Shown: in pieces, positions 47,438 to 56,374 of the stretch | Layout: each line of letters starts with the position of its first letter | How positions within the stretch are numbered: position 1 is the stretch's first letter | Origin: Lentimicrobium sp. | Lineage (GTDB): Bacteria; Bacteroidota; Bacteroidia; Bacteroidales; Lentimicrobiaceae | Assembly (NCBI GenBank): GCA_023957275.1 | Contig: JAMLHF010000006.1 | Location: 1-64,000 of the forward strand | Reading direction: 5' to 3' | DNA length: 64,000 bases | Translations under genes and position numbers: made by a program | The notes under the pieces: model-generated | Seen by the model: the letters and a program-made list of their open reading frames with translations, nothing else | Told to the model about the DNA's origin: nothing | The model's database searches: none

Positions 47438-48478
47438 ATGAATCTACAGCCCCGTCGTGTCAGCCTGGTTTTGGGAATCCTGATTTCCGGACTCCTTTTT
47501 GTCATCCAGGCTTGTGCCCAGGATAAAAAGTTTCTGGCTACAACCATCGCATTTTATAATGTTGAAAATCTTTTTGATACCATTGATGATCCTAACACGA
47601 ATGATGCGGAGTTTCTTCCTGCCGGTATCAACCGCTGGACGAGCCAGCGCTATCAGGCAAAACTTTCGAATATGGCCAGGGTAATAGCTGGCATCGGAAG
47701 TGAGCTGGTGGCAGGAGGCCCGGCTATCATAGGTCTTTCTGAAATTGAGAACCGGCTCGTAATGGAAGACCTGATCAAAACACCTCCCTTAAAGGAGCTG
47801 GGATATGAAATTGTGCATTTTGATTCTCCCGACAGGCGGGGAATAGATGTAGGACTTATTTACAAGCCTTCTGTATTCAAGGTAATCAATGCCACATCCA
47901 ACCGTCTTTTTATGCCGGGCCATCCCGGGTTTTTCAGCCGTGATCAGCTCGTGGTAACAGGTGAATTGCATGGCGATCTGATCAGTGTAATTGTCAATCA
48001 CTGGCCATCGCGCCGCAGCGGCCCCGAATATCGCGAAGAAGCCGCAAGACTCAGCCGTCAGCTCGCCGATTCCCTGATGAAAGAGCACCGACACGCCAAA
48101 ATTTTTGTGATGGGCGATCTGAATGATGATCCGACTGACCGTAGTGTGGCCAAAGTCCTCGGCGCCAAAGGCAAAGCGGAAGATGTCAGAAAGGGAGATC
48201 TTTTCAATCCTATGTACCAGCTTTTCCGTGATGGTATCGGTTCACTGGCATACCGCGATGCTTGGAACCTGTTTGACCAGATTATTATTTCCGAAGCTGT
48301 GCTCAATGCCAATAAGGGTTGGAAATTTTATAAGGCAAAGATTTATAATGAAAAATTCCTGATCCAGAAGGATGGCCCTTATGCCGGTTACCCATTCCGC
48401 ACTTTTGCCGGGGGGGCTTATGCCGGAGGGTACAGCGACCATTTCCCGGCTTATCTCTTTCTGATAAAAGAAAAATAA
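47438..48478 (+). CDS. Exported endonuclease/exonuclease/phosphatase (EEP) family protein
   Basis: 346 residues with an N-terminal export signal ending LLFVIQACAQ; either signal peptidase I after CAQ or lipidation at the Cys is possible (the lipobox IQAC is imperfect). The DNase I-like fold is clear: FYNVENLFDT (Asn), GLSEIEN (metal Glu), RGIDVGLIYK, VNHWPSR (His), MGDLNDDPTD (Asp/Asn pair) and the final GGYSDHFPAYL (Ser-Asp-His). All catalytic positions are kept, so an active Mg-dependent phosphodiesterase or nuclease outside the cytoplasm is expected. It is divergent from the TonB receptor/DUF5689 pair, with 208 bases between the starts. Confidence 0.9.
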   Translation: MNLQPRRVSLVLGILISGLLFVIQACAQDKKFLATTIAFYNVENLFDTIDDPNTNDAEFLPAGINRWTSQRYQAKLSNMARVIAGIGSELVAGGPAIIGLSEIENRLVMEDLIKTPPLKELGYEIVHFDSPDRRGIDVGLIYKPSVFKVINATSNRLFMPGHPGFFSRDQLVVTGELHGDLISVIVNHWPSRRSGPEYREEAARLSRQLADSLMKEHRHAKIFVMGDLNDDPTDRSVAKVLGAKGKAEDVRKGDLFNPMYQLFRDGIGSLAYRDAWNLFDQIIISEAVLNANKGWKFYKAKIYNEKFLIQKDGPYAGYPFRTFAGGAYAGGYSDHFPAYLFLIKEK

Positions 48479-48553
48479 GGACCGCAGATTAACATATTTT
48501 AGGTTTTGTAATAATATATTTTGCCGTAATTTCGTTCGTTTAAAAACATTCCC

Positions 48554-49285
48554 GTGAAAGACAGTCTTGTTGTTATCCCCACTTACAATGAAAAGGAAAA
48601 CATCGAACGTATCATCCGTAAGGTGTTTTCACTTAAAAAGGAATTTGATGTTCTGATTGTGGAAGACAATTCACCTGATGGTACTGCTGAAATTGTCCGC
48701 AGGCTGATGCAGGAATATCCCGGCCGGCTTCATATGGAAGAGCGAAAAGGTAAGCTGGGACTTGGCACGGCCTACATTCACGGGTTTAAATGGGCACTGC
48801 AGCGCGAGTACGAATATATTTTCGAAATGGACGCTGATTTTTCGCACAATCCTGACGACCTGCTTCGTTTATATGATGCCTGCGCCAACCAGGGCGCCGA
48901 TGTGGCGATCGGATCAAGATATATCAAGGGCGTAAATGTGGTGAACTGGCCAATGGGCAGGGTGCTGATGTCATACTTTGCCTCCTATTATGTACGCATG
49001 GTCACCCGGATGAAAATCATGGATACCACTGCCGGCTTTAAATGTTATAAGCGACGCCTGCTGCAAACCATCGATTTCAGTAAGATTAAATTCACCGGTT
49101 ATGCATTTCAGATAGAAATGAAGTATACGGCATGGAAACTAGGATTTAAAATAATCGAGGTTCCCATCATTTTTACCGACCGCACCGAAGGACAGTCAAA
49201 AATGAGCCGTGGTATTTTCAGGGAGGCCATTCTGGGTGTTATACAACTCAGATTCAAGCGCATCCGGCCTGTAAAAGCTGCCTGA
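48554..49285 (+). CDS. Polyprenol-phosphate mannose synthase-like GT2 glycosyltransferase
   Basis: 243 residues, GTG start at 48554. GT2 features: VVIPTYNEKENI, VEDNSPDGTAE, KLGLGTAYIHGF, EMDADFSHNPDDL (the DxD-like metal site), and FTDRTEGQSKMSR near the C-terminus, all typical of dolichol/polyprenol monophosphomannose synthases. It lacks C-terminal membrane spans, so it is the short DPM1-type form. Expected to move mannose (or a similar sugar) from GDP-sugar to a polyprenyl phosphate at the cytoplasmic membrane face, feeding protein O-glycosylation or surface glycans. Confidence 0.9.
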   Translation: MKDSLVVIPTYNEKENIERIIRKVFSLKKEFDVLIVEDNSPDGTAEIVRRLMQEYPGRLHMEERKGKLGLGTAYIHGFKWALQREYEYIFEMDADFSHNPDDLLRLYDACANQGADVAIGSRYIKGVNVVNWPMGRVLMSYFASYYVRMVTRMKIMDTTAGFKCYKRRLLQTIDFSKIKFTGYAFQIEMKYTAWKLGFKIIEVPIIFTDRTEGQSKMSRGIFREAILGVIQLRFKRIRPVKAA

Positions 49286-49314
49286 ACCCTGGTTCATTCC
49301 CCTTCTTTTATTCG

Positions 49315-49322
49315 TACCTTTG
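49315..49322 (+). promoter_or_regulatory. TAnnTTTG -7 box for dihydroorotase gene
   Basis: TACCTTTG, 42 bases upstream of the ATG at 49365. An upstream in-frame TTG at 49320 lies inside this box, which argues against it as a start. Confidence 0.5.
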
Positions 49323-49364
49323 CATAGCAGAATGCATGCAGCATCCTGTGATTATGATTTCAGC

Positions 49365-50723
49365 ATGGAAAAAAAATACCTGATTACCGGAGCAACCCTG
49401 ATTAATGAAGGGCGTTCATTTAAAGGAAGTGTGCTGATTGCCGGCGGAATGATCAGCAGGGTGACAGATGATGAAGATGCTGCATTTTCGGAAGTGGGTA
49501 AGGATGTTCAGTTGATTGACGGCAGCGGAAAGTGGCTGATCCCCGGCGTAATTGACGATCAGGTACATTTCCGTGATCCGGGCCTTACCCACAAGGCCGA
49601 TCTTTATACCGAAAGCAGGGCAGCCGTTGCCGGAGGAGTTACTTCTTTCATGGAAATGCCCAATACCGTACCCAATACCCTGACCCAGGAATTACTGGAG
49701 CAGAAATACCGCATGGCTTCAGAAAAGTCGCTGGCAAATTACTCATTTTACATGGGAGCTTCCAACGACAACCTTGCCGAGATCGTAAAAACCGATCCCC
49801 GCACCGTGTGCGGTATCAAGGTGTTTATGGGTGCTTCAACCGGAAATATGCTGGTTGACAAAACCGAAACGCTGGAAGGAATATTCAGGGATGCCCCAAC
49901 GCTCGTTGCGGTCCATTGCGAGGATGAGGCGACAATAAGAAAAAATACCGCGCTGATGCGTGAAAAATATGGAGAAGAGATCCCCGTGGATCTTCACCCG
50001 CTGATCCGCAGCCGTGAAGCCTGTTACAAATCAAGTTCACTCGCGGTGGAACTTGCCCTGAGATACAATACCCGGCTGCACATCCTCCACCTTTCCACCG
50101 CTGATGAGGTGCAGTTGCTTTCGGATGCCCCGGCAGATGCCAGTAAGCGCATTACCGCCGAGGTATGCGTCCACCATCTCTGGTTTTCCGATCAGGATTA
50201 CGACCGGCTTGGCGCACGCATCAAATGGAATCCTGCCATTAAGACAACTGCCGACAGGGACGCCCTGATGCAGGCCCTGCTTGACGGCAGAATTGATGTG
50301 GTGGCCACCGACCATGCACCGCATACCATTGAAGAAAAAACAAATACCTATTTTTCATGTCCCTCGGGCGGGCCGCTGGTGCAGCATTCACTGGTGGCTA
50401 TGCTGGAAATGAGCAGGCATGGGAAAATTTCACCCGAAATGGTTGTCGAAAAAATGTGCCATGCCCCTGCACGCATATTTGGTGTTGACCGGCGCGGGTT
50501 TATCCGCGAAGGCTACCATGCCGATCTGGTCCTGATTGATCCTGATGATCCCTGGGAAGTAAAAACGGAAAATATCCATTATAAATGTGGCTGGTCACCC
50601 CTTGAGGGAGCTATTTTTCATTCAAGAATTACCCATACCTTTGTCAGCGGTCATCTGGCCTGGGATAACGGCAGTTTTGACAACAGCCGGCCGGGAAGCA
50701 GGCTGCTTTTTAACCGATCATAA
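49365..50723 (+). CDS. pyrC: Dihydroorotase, type I-like
   Basis: 452 residues from the ATG at 49365 (MEKKYLITGATLINEG). Amidohydrolase barrel: after IPGVI the metal motif reads DDQVHFRDPG, so the first of the two canonical His (DxHxH) is Gln66 while His68 and the substrate Arg are kept. Further landmarks: VAGGVTSFMEMPNT, GIKVFMGASTGNML (Lys in a position that may be carbamylated), VHCEDE, LHILHLST and VATDHAPHT (catalytic Asp). To my knowledge this Gln is shared by Bacteroidota dihydroorotases, so it is a lineage trait. Reaction: carbamoyl aspartate to dihydroorotate in pyrimidine synthesis. Followed at 20 bases by a small lipoprotein gene. Confidence 0.9.
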   Translation: MEKKYLITGATLINEGRSFKGSVLIAGGMISRVTDDEDAAFSEVGKDVQLIDGSGKWLIPGVIDDQVHFRDPGLTHKADLYTESRAAVAGGVTSFMEMPNTVPNTLTQELLEQKYRMASEKSLANYSFYMGASNDNLAEIVKTDPRTVCGIKVFMGASTGNMLVDKTETLEGIFRDAPTLVAVHCEDEATIRKNTALMREKYGEEIPVDLHPLIRSREACYKSSSLAVELALRYNTRLHILHLSTADEVQLLSDAPADASKRITAEVCVHHLWFSDQDYDRLGARIKWNPAIKTTADRDALMQALLDGRIDVVATDHAPHTIEEKTNTYFSCPSGGPLVQHSLVAMLEMSRHGKISPEMVVEKMCHAPARIFGVDRRGFIREGYHADLVLIDPDDPWEVKTENIHYKCGWSPLEGAIFHSRITHTFVSGHLAWDNGSFDNSRPGSRLLFNRS

Positions 50724-50743
50724 CCATAACTCTTTCTTACTGA

Positions 50744-51181
50744 ATGAAGCATTTTTTATTTTTTTTCGCTGCGCTGTTGCTGATTACTTCGTGTAACAAA
50801 CCATTTGTTAAAAAGGAACTGTTTGAGGATGGTTCCGTGAAATCGGAGAAAACCTTTATAAAGGTAGACGGTAAAGAGGAACTTCTGAAAGAGGTAGTTT
50901 TTCATCCGAACGGGAAAAAATATATTGAAGGGAATTACAAAAACGGGCTCAGGGAAGGATACTGGGCTTCATGGTATGAAGATGGTACCCTCTGGAGTGA
51001 AGGTGAATTCAGGGATGGGGAAAGCCATGGCAAACGTACTGTTTTTCATCCAAACGGAACCCTTTATTATGAAGGACGCTTTGAGAAGGGTAAAAGGGTT
51101 AGCCTGTGGAAGTTCTATGATGAAAACGGAAACCTTGTGAATGAAATTGACTATGACAAGGCTCCTGAAATGCGCAATTAG
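50744..51181 (+). CDS. MORN-like (YwqK-type) repeat lipoprotein
   Basis: 145 residues. Lipobox LLITSC with lipidated Cys17. The mature part is a string of MORN-like repeats of about 22 residues: GSVKSEKTF, FHPNGKKYIEGNYKNGLREG, EDGTLWSEGEFRDGESHG, FHPNGTLYYEGRFEKGKR, DENGNLVNEIDYD. Such proteins are often labelled 'toxin-antitoxin system YwqK family antitoxin', but no toxin partner is visible, so that label says nothing about function here. Probably an envelope lipoprotein that binds lipid or protein. Only 20 bases after pyrC, likely cotranscribed. Confidence 0.88.
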   Translation: MKHFLFFFAALLLITSCNKPFVKKELFEDGSVKSEKTFIKVDGKEELLKEVVFHPNGKKYIEGNYKNGLREGYWASWYEDGTLWSEGEFRDGESHGKRTVFHPNGTLYYEGRFEKGKRVSLWKFYDENGNLVNEIDYDKAPEMRN

Positions 51182-51242
51182 GCAGTCAGTGAAGTAGCTG
51201 GTTTTCTGAATGCTGATTTTTTAAAGTTGAATTCCGGCAGTT

Positions 51243-51974
51243 TTACTGTTTCAGTGCAGCTTTTGAGAATATATATTCCGGAATCTGCTGATCGAAACTA
51301 ATGTGTGTGATAGTGAATTCCGTACCCTCACCCTGCTTGAGCATATCCTTGTATTTTACCGTTGACGGAAACCACCGGCCCTGCACCTTGATTACATCCT
51401 TCATTTCCATAAGCTTCAGCATTTTGCCGCTCTTTGCATAGAGTTCCTGTTTCAGTGGCACAAACCTTTCGGCATCCACCCAGATTTTCTGTGAATAATA
51501 CGCTACATCGGGAACCCTGGCAGTCAGTTCAAGCAGATAAACGCGGCGGTCTCCGATCATCGCCTCCCCGGTGACCCTGGCATCATAAACCTCACTGAGC
51601 TTCCGGTCGTCCATCATATCCTCATAGGATAGGTCGCTGCCCATCACCGATTGTCTGAGCATATGTCCGGAAATCTGGATTGTACGGTCGGTAGAAGGTG
51701 AATAAATCCACAATTGCTTGTCCAGTTTTAGCATTTTGGTGCCTTTTTCCGCAGCTGGAGAAAGGTATTCGGTAAAAGATTGTCTGGAGCCTTCAGAATA
51801 GCTCTTTGACGTGATTGTCCGGCTGCTTCTCTTGCCGTGAATGGTCATACTGGATTCAAATACACGATTTTTCGACGACATATTGTCATCGATTTTTTTC
51901 AGGATTGTATTTGCATCCTGGGCCGGGACAACATTCATCATCAGGACGAATGCGGTTATCAAGATTGATTTCAT
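51243..51974 (-). CDS. LolA-like outer-membrane lipoprotein-sorting protein (COG2834-type)
   Basis: 243 residues from the ATG at 51974, which starts a signal peptide (MKSILITAFVLMMNVVPAQ); an upstream in-frame ATG at 51998 would spoil it. The mature protein has the half-barrel pattern of LolA/LppX-like carriers: DANTILKKIDDNM, then alternating strands, and a recognisable motif MLRQSVMGSDLSYEDMM found in LolA-like proteins encoded with FtsX-type or MMPL transporters. Predicted periplasmic carrier of a lipid or lipidated cargo. It is the last gene of the TetR-led operon, 86 bases after the second permease. Confidence 0.85.
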   Translation of the reverse strand: MKSILITAFVLMMNVVPAQDANTILKKIDDNMSSKNRVFESSMTIHGKRSSRTITSKSYSEGSRQSFTEYLSPAAEKGTKMLKLDKQLWIYSPSTDRTIQISGHMLRQSVMGSDLSYEDMMDDRKLSEVYDARVTGEAMIGDRRVYLLELTARVPDVAYYSQKIWVDAERFVPLKQELYAKSGKMLKLMEMKDVIKVQGRWFPSTVKYKDMLKQGEGTEFTITHISFDQQIPEYIFSKAALKQ

Positions 51975-52060
51975 GCAGACTGTTGTTTTTGTTTTCATTT
52001 TTCTATGTCAGTGCAAGGCTGATTATTTGCCGTTTTTACAGCCGGAAGCGGTTCGGTGGT

Positions 52061-53335
52061 TTATGCTTCGAGTTCTTTGAAAAGTCTGGCTGTTTGCCGC
52101 CTGTAAATGCCGATTCCCGAGAGCATTGTTCCCAGTACAGTTGAAATCAACCCGGGAATAAATCCGATATAAAAGTCGGGTGGGGTAATCCGGGCCCTGA
52201 TGGTATCCGGAAACATCACCGAAGCACCTTTCATCATTCCTGAAATATTGATGCCATAGGTTTGAATCAGCCAGGCGAAAAAGATTCCCAGGGCAGTGCC
52301 AATGACAGAGCCCGCAAGACCGATGATCACCGATTCCCAGATCATGCTCCGGTAAACATGGCCTTTTTCTTCGCCCATGGCCAGCCGTATGCCCACTTCG
52401 CCGTACCGGCGCAGGCCGCCAAGCAGCCCTGCATTCCACAATACCAGCGACATGGCAAAAATAAAGATCAGCGAAACATACATCGACCAGATTTCTGACA
52501 TTGCTACATACTGCCCCATGTTCCCCTGCCGGCTGAGGCTTTTCATCACCGGACTGAACTCATCGTTGTTTGCGGATAATTTTTCATTAAAGTTATCCGC
52601 CATGCTGATTGCCAGGTCATTGTCATAGAATCCATTATCAAGGAATCCGAGGATTTCTCCGGCGGCATCGGGCATATCCAGGGCCATGCGCACATCCTTG
52701 ATATCGGCAATGATGGTTCCCCTGTCCATGATTTCGATGCCGAAAGAGATGGTGCCGGCGACCACAAAGTTGGTCATGGTCATGCTTCCGTTCATGGAAG
52801 AGCCGATCAGGGTAACTTTATCTCCCGGGTTAACTTTCAGCTTAATGGCGAAGGCATCACTCAGAAGAATTTCTCCCGGGAGTGACGGCATTTTACCCTG
52901 CCTCAGTGCTTTTTCGAGGTTCAGCCTTCGGGTTTCTGCACTTTCAGCCGATAACAGATCAATGCCGAATCCCATGGCCGGTCCCTGTGAACGGGTTTCA
53001 CCCATTGAATCCGGGACATCGATCAGGCCGCCAAACTTAATGCGTGCCGACCAATCCGTATCAGGATAACCATCTCTCAGGGTTGCAAGCAATTCCTCTG
53101 CATTCATCAGCGCCAGATCAAGAGGCATCTGATCCATGTTTTCGGCATAAGCCCTGGTCATAACTTTCACGTGTCCATGGGTGAATCTGGCATTCATTTC
53201 GATGGTATCGCCCATGAATCCGGTAATGTAGGCATGCATCAGTACCGTAAGCATAACGCCGATGGTTACGACGATTATTGGCAGCCGGCTGCGGCTTTTA
53301 TCGCGCCACAGACCTTTGATCAGGAATTTTATCAT
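52061..53335 (-). CDS. ABC transporter permease, FtsX/LolCE-type (second)
   Basis: 424 residues. One N-terminal membrane segment (about 18-42), a large periplasmic domain (about 43-280), then three membrane segments near 285-310, 330-355 and 385-410: the type VII (MacB/LolCE) layout. Charged coupling region RRYGEVGIRLAMGEEKGHVYRSM lies between segments. Its start codon overlaps the stop of the first permease by four bases, so the two are translationally coupled and probably form a heterodimer. Confidence 0.92.
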   Translation of the reverse strand: MIKFLIKGLWRDKSRSRLPIIVVTIGVMLTVLMHAYITGFMGDTIEMNARFTHGHVKVMTRAYAENMDQMPLDLALMNAEELLATLRDGYPDTDWSARIKFGGLIDVPDSMGETRSQGPAMGFGIDLLSAESAETRRLNLEKALRQGKMPSLPGEILLSDAFAIKLKVNPGDKVTLIGSSMNGSMTMTNFVVAGTISFGIEIMDRGTIIADIKDVRMALDMPDAAGEILGFLDNGFYDNDLAISMADNFNEKLSANNDEFSPVMKSLSRQGNMGQYVAMSEIWSMYVSLIFIFAMSLVLWNAGLLGGLRRYGEVGIRLAMGEEKGHVYRSMIWESVIIGLAGSVIGTALGIFFAWLIQTYGINISGMMKGASVMFPDTIRARITPPDFYIGFIPGLISTVLGTMLSGIGIYRRQTARLFKELEA

Positions 53336-54507
53336 TGCAGTTTCCCCCTTAATGCATCGGTTGGATTCATTTTGGCAATTTTTCGCGAAGGCAGATAACT
53401 CACGATGGTGGTGGTGATGGTAACAATCACGATGGTGGTGATGACAAGGCCCAGACTGTAGACAGGGTAAAGTGTCTGGGCAATGGCCATGCCGAATTCG
53501 CTGGTGTCAACGGGCATGGTCCAGCCCGCTTTGGCCTGCCAGGCCAGGAAAGGCAGGCCATAGGCCGCAGCCACAACAGCAGCCAGTATGGCATGCATGC
53601 TGCCCTCAACGGTAAAAAGTCCCACCACCTGCTGCCGCGTATAGCCCAACGCAATGTAGGTGCCGATTTCCTTCTGCCGCCGGAAAATGGACAGCACCTG
53701 GGTGTCGAAAATGGCCAGCATAGCCAGCAGGAGCAGGATCCCGTAAAGGATGGACTGGCCGGCCGATTTGGTTTTGATCATTTCATCCACCTGCCTGGTA
53801 AGCTCCTCGCTGGTTTTCAATACCCATCCGGCCACTTCCTGACGGGGAAGATCACTGCTGCGAAAGGTAACAATGGTCGCTTCTCCCGGCAACAGCAACA
53901 TTTCCTGAAGTTTATCCAGGGCAATATAAACCTGTCCGGCATCTATGGCCGGCACACTGGCATTGAAGATGCCGCAGATCAGGATGTCAGTGGCATCGAA
54001 GGTACCATTGGCATCGCGCCAGCGAAGGGTGACATAATCCCCTGCAGAAAGATGGCTGGTTTTTGCCATCATTGCTCCGATAATTGCCGGGGTGGCGTCA
54101 GTGGCAGAATCTAGCAGACGGGTAGGTAGCTGAAAAATTGACTGATCAGGATTTATTCCTCTCAACATCACCTGCATCATCCGCCCTTCCGGGTAAATGT
54201 TGGCCTGAGTGATCAGTACCGGTTCCATTTCGCCGGCAGCAACTGCGGCCAGAAATTCACCTGGCACAGGAGCGTGGCTTTCGCTGAGGGTAAAGGGATC
54301 GTATGGATCGTAGGCTTCATGCCAGTACTGCCCTCCGCCGATTTCCCAGTTGGTCATGTCGGTTTTAGCCTGATGATCCCAGCCGGTCATCACGCCCTTC
54401 AGCCAGATAATGACGACAAATGAGAACGAAAGCACTATCACATTGAGCCAGGTTCTCAGTCCGGCGCCGATCAGATTGCGATATGCCAGTTTGATTGCTA
54501 ATTTCAT
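53332..54507 (-). CDS. ABC transporter permease, FtsX/LolCE-type (first)
   Basis: 391 residues with the same layout: N-terminal segment (about 18-40), periplasmic domain, and three C-terminal segments (about 255-275, 300-325, 345-370), and coupling motif SIFRRQKEIGTYIALGYTRQQV. Ends in MNPTDALRGKLQ, a common FtsX-family ending. Ten bases downstream of the ATPase stop. FtsX-type permeases of this class extract cargo from the inner membrane or push periplasmic cargo outward rather than import it. Confidence 0.92.
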   Translation of the reverse strand: MKLAIKLAYRNLIGAGLRTWLNVIVLSFSFVVIIWLKGVMTGWDHQAKTDMTNWEIGGGQYWHEAYDPYDPFTLSESHAPVPGEFLAAVAAGEMEPVLITQANIYPEGRMMQVMLRGINPDQSIFQLPTRLLDSATDATPAIIGAMMAKTSHLSAGDYVTLRWRDANGTFDATDILICGIFNASVPAIDAGQVYIALDKLQEMLLLPGEATIVTFRSSDLPRQEVAGWVLKTSEELTRQVDEMIKTKSAGQSILYGILLLLAMLAIFDTQVLSIFRRQKEIGTYIALGYTRQQVVGLFTVEGSMHAILAAVVAAAYGLPFLAWQAKAGWTMPVDTSEFGMAIAQTLYPVYSLGLVITTIVIVTITTTIVSYLPSRKIAKMNPTDALRGKLQ

Positions 54508-54517
54508 GGCTCAGTGA

Positions 54518-55219
54518 TTAATTGGACCTGATGATTTCATCTTTATCGACCCTGCCGTCAAGCAGGAAAATTTTACGGTGAAGGTAACTGATCACCTTTT
54601 CGTCATGGGTAGCGAAGATAAAAGTGGTCTTTAATTCGCGGTTGAGCGTTTCCATGGTTTGCAGGATATGATGCGAATTACTGGCATCGAGGTTGGCCGT
54701 TGGCTCATCGGCCAGTACCAGGGATGGCTTTTTCACCATAGCCCTTGCAATGGCTACCCGCTGGCATTGGCCGCCCGAGAGCTGGGGAGGTTTGGATCTG
54801 ATCTTGTCGGTCAGTCCCACCCATTCCAGGGCTTCCATGGTCATCCGGTGTCTTTCGGCCGACGGCAGGTTAAGCAACAGCAACGGGAACTCCACATTTT
54901 CGTAAACAGTATGCACAGCCAGGAGATTGTAACTTTGAAAGATAAACCCAATGTTCTCCTTTCGCAGGCGTGCTGCCTGTCTGGCGTTGAGTTTTCCGAT
55001 AGATCTGCCCAGTACCAGCGCTTCCCCTTCGGAGGGCACATCCAATGAACCCAGGATGTTGAGCAGGGTGGTCTTGCCGGATCCGCTCGGACCGATCAGT
55101 CCGGCAAATTCACCATTGCCGAAGTGCAGGCTGATGCCGCGCAGGGCCGTGAATTCCTCCTTTCCCATAGGGAAACGTTTGAAAAGGTTATTAGTAATGA
55201 TAATGCTGTTGTTTTCCAT
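54518..55219 (-). CDS. ABC transporter ATP-binding protein, LolD/MacB-type
   Basis: 233 residues. Walker [14 protein letters not shown] loop [12 protein letters not shown], signature [14 protein letters not shown] (Cys after the Gln), Walker [14 protein letters not shown] loop FATHDEKV. The phrase [20 protein letters not shown] is characteristic of the LolD/MacB/FtsE group. Powers the two FtsX-type permeases encoded immediately downstream. Confidence 0.95.
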   Translation of the reverse strand: MENNSIIITNNLFKRFPMGKEEFTALRGISLHFGNGEFAGLIGPSGSGKTTLLNILGSLDVPSEGEALVLGRSIGKLNARQAARLRKENIGFIFQSYNLLAVHTVYENVEFPLLLLNLPSAERHRMTMEALEWVGLTDKIRSKPPQLSGGQCQRVAIARAMVKKPSLVLADEPTANLDASNSHHILQTMETLNRELKTTFIFATHDEKVISYLHRKIFLLDGRVDKDEIIRSN

Positions 55220-55235
55220 GAACGACCGCCTTTGT

Positions 55236-56372
55236 TTAATGCGTGTAAACCATCATGATTTGTATGCCTTTTCCGGCAAAGTAATTATTTTCCGATGCCT
55301 GTGCAGGGATCAGGTAAGTTTCGGGATTATAATATGCCATGAGATAAAACTGAAAAGCACCGACCAGCTTTTTATAGTTGACAAAACTATAGGCATTCCG
55401 GTTTTCCCAGTCAAAGTAAACAATGGTACTGATATTGCCGGTGATGCTGAGGGGGTAGGAGAGTGTTACTCCGGTAAAAGCGAGTGAATTCTTATACCGG
55501 AATGCTTTTTCTCCTGTTGCGGCAATCAGGTTTTCGGCGATAATATTCAGGCCATTACCGATGCCAAAAGTGTAATCCATTCCCAGGGTGAGCAAATCCT
55601 GTTGTGTCAGCTCACCGAAATCGTGTAAACCGGTATGCGTGGCTTCGAACCACAGGCCGGCGCCGGCATCCCATCTGCCATCAATGCCAATGCGGTTCTC
55701 AGGCATCCTGGCGACTTGCCTGAAGCCTGCCGGGTTTTCGCGGGTGTCGGTTATCCGGTGATGGTAGCTCAGCCCGATTTCTCCTGAGAAAACAGGCAGT
55801 TGCAGCCGTCCGCCCGCTTCAGGGATTTTTGCGTTGGTTCCGGTGAACTCCCAGGTTTTGGGCTTATCCGAAGGGTAAAGCACCCAGAGCCAGATATTGG
55901 CATTGTTCAGAAAGTAGTATCTGCCCAGCAATCCCCAGACACCATCGGTTAACTGCAAGGGATCGCGGGGATCCACCTGGTCGAACCACATCAGCGGCCT
56001 AAGCATCTGCGCCGATCCGAAGTTGATTTTCTGCAAACCCAGCCGCACTTCAAACTGCCGGCCGGAGTATCGCAGCCAGGCGCGGTAAGGTTTGCCGGCT
56101 GCATTTCCTGTAAGGGAGTCAAACGGCCTGATACCTGTGTTTGCGTTCAGGTTCAGGCTAAATTCAACGTCGAATTTCCTGTTTCCGCTGCTAAGTTCAT
56201 AGTTTAACTGAGGAATGTACCTTACCCCTGAATTCAGGGATAGTTTCTGATCCGGATTGAAATTGATCCATGCCGAAGCCTGCCCCCCGAAAATCAGCGA
56301 ATCGCGGTGTTGGGCAGCAGCCCCCTTGAGAAGGGAAACAGTCAGTATCGTTATGAGGGCCAGCCGATGCAT
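55236..56372 (-). CDS. Outer-membrane beta-barrel protein (porin-like)
   Basis: 378 residues with a signal peptide (MHRLALITILTVSLLKGAAAQ). The mature sequence alternates hydrophobic and polar residues with many aromatic girdle residues. The stretch VRLGLQKINFGSAQMLRPL then DQVDPRDPLQL resembles DUF1302/alginate-export-like barrels, where a 'G.Q...WG......P...P.D' pattern is seen. Two bases after the TetR stop and 16 before the ATPase start, so it is part of the operon. It could be the outer-membrane endpoint for the cargo moved by the ABC system and the LolA-like carrier. Specific function not known. Confidence 0.8.
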   Translation of the reverse strand: MHRLALITILTVSLLKGAAAQHRDSLIFGGQASAWINFNPDQKLSLNSGVRYIPQLNYELSSGNRKFDVEFSLNLNANTGIRPFDSLTGNAAGKPYRAWLRYSGRQFEVRLGLQKINFGSAQMLRPLMWFDQVDPRDPLQLTDGVWGLLGRYYFLNNANIWLWVLYPSDKPKTWEFTGTNAKIPEAGGRLQLPVFSGEIGLSYHHRITDTRENPAGFRQVARMPENRIGIDGRWDAGAGLWFEATHTGLHDFGELTQQDLLTLGMDYTFGIGNGLNIIAENLIAATGEKAFRYKNSLAFTGVTLSYPLSITGNISTIVYFDWENRNAYSFVNYKKLVGAFQFYLMAYYNPETYLIPAQASENNYFAGKGIQIMMVYTH

Positions 56373-56374
56373 CT

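Noticed and set aside
50744..51181. Toxin-antitoxin module suggested by the YwqK-type repeats
   Set aside because: The protein is a lipoprotein with MORN-like repeats and there is no toxin-like neighbour; the family label is historical.
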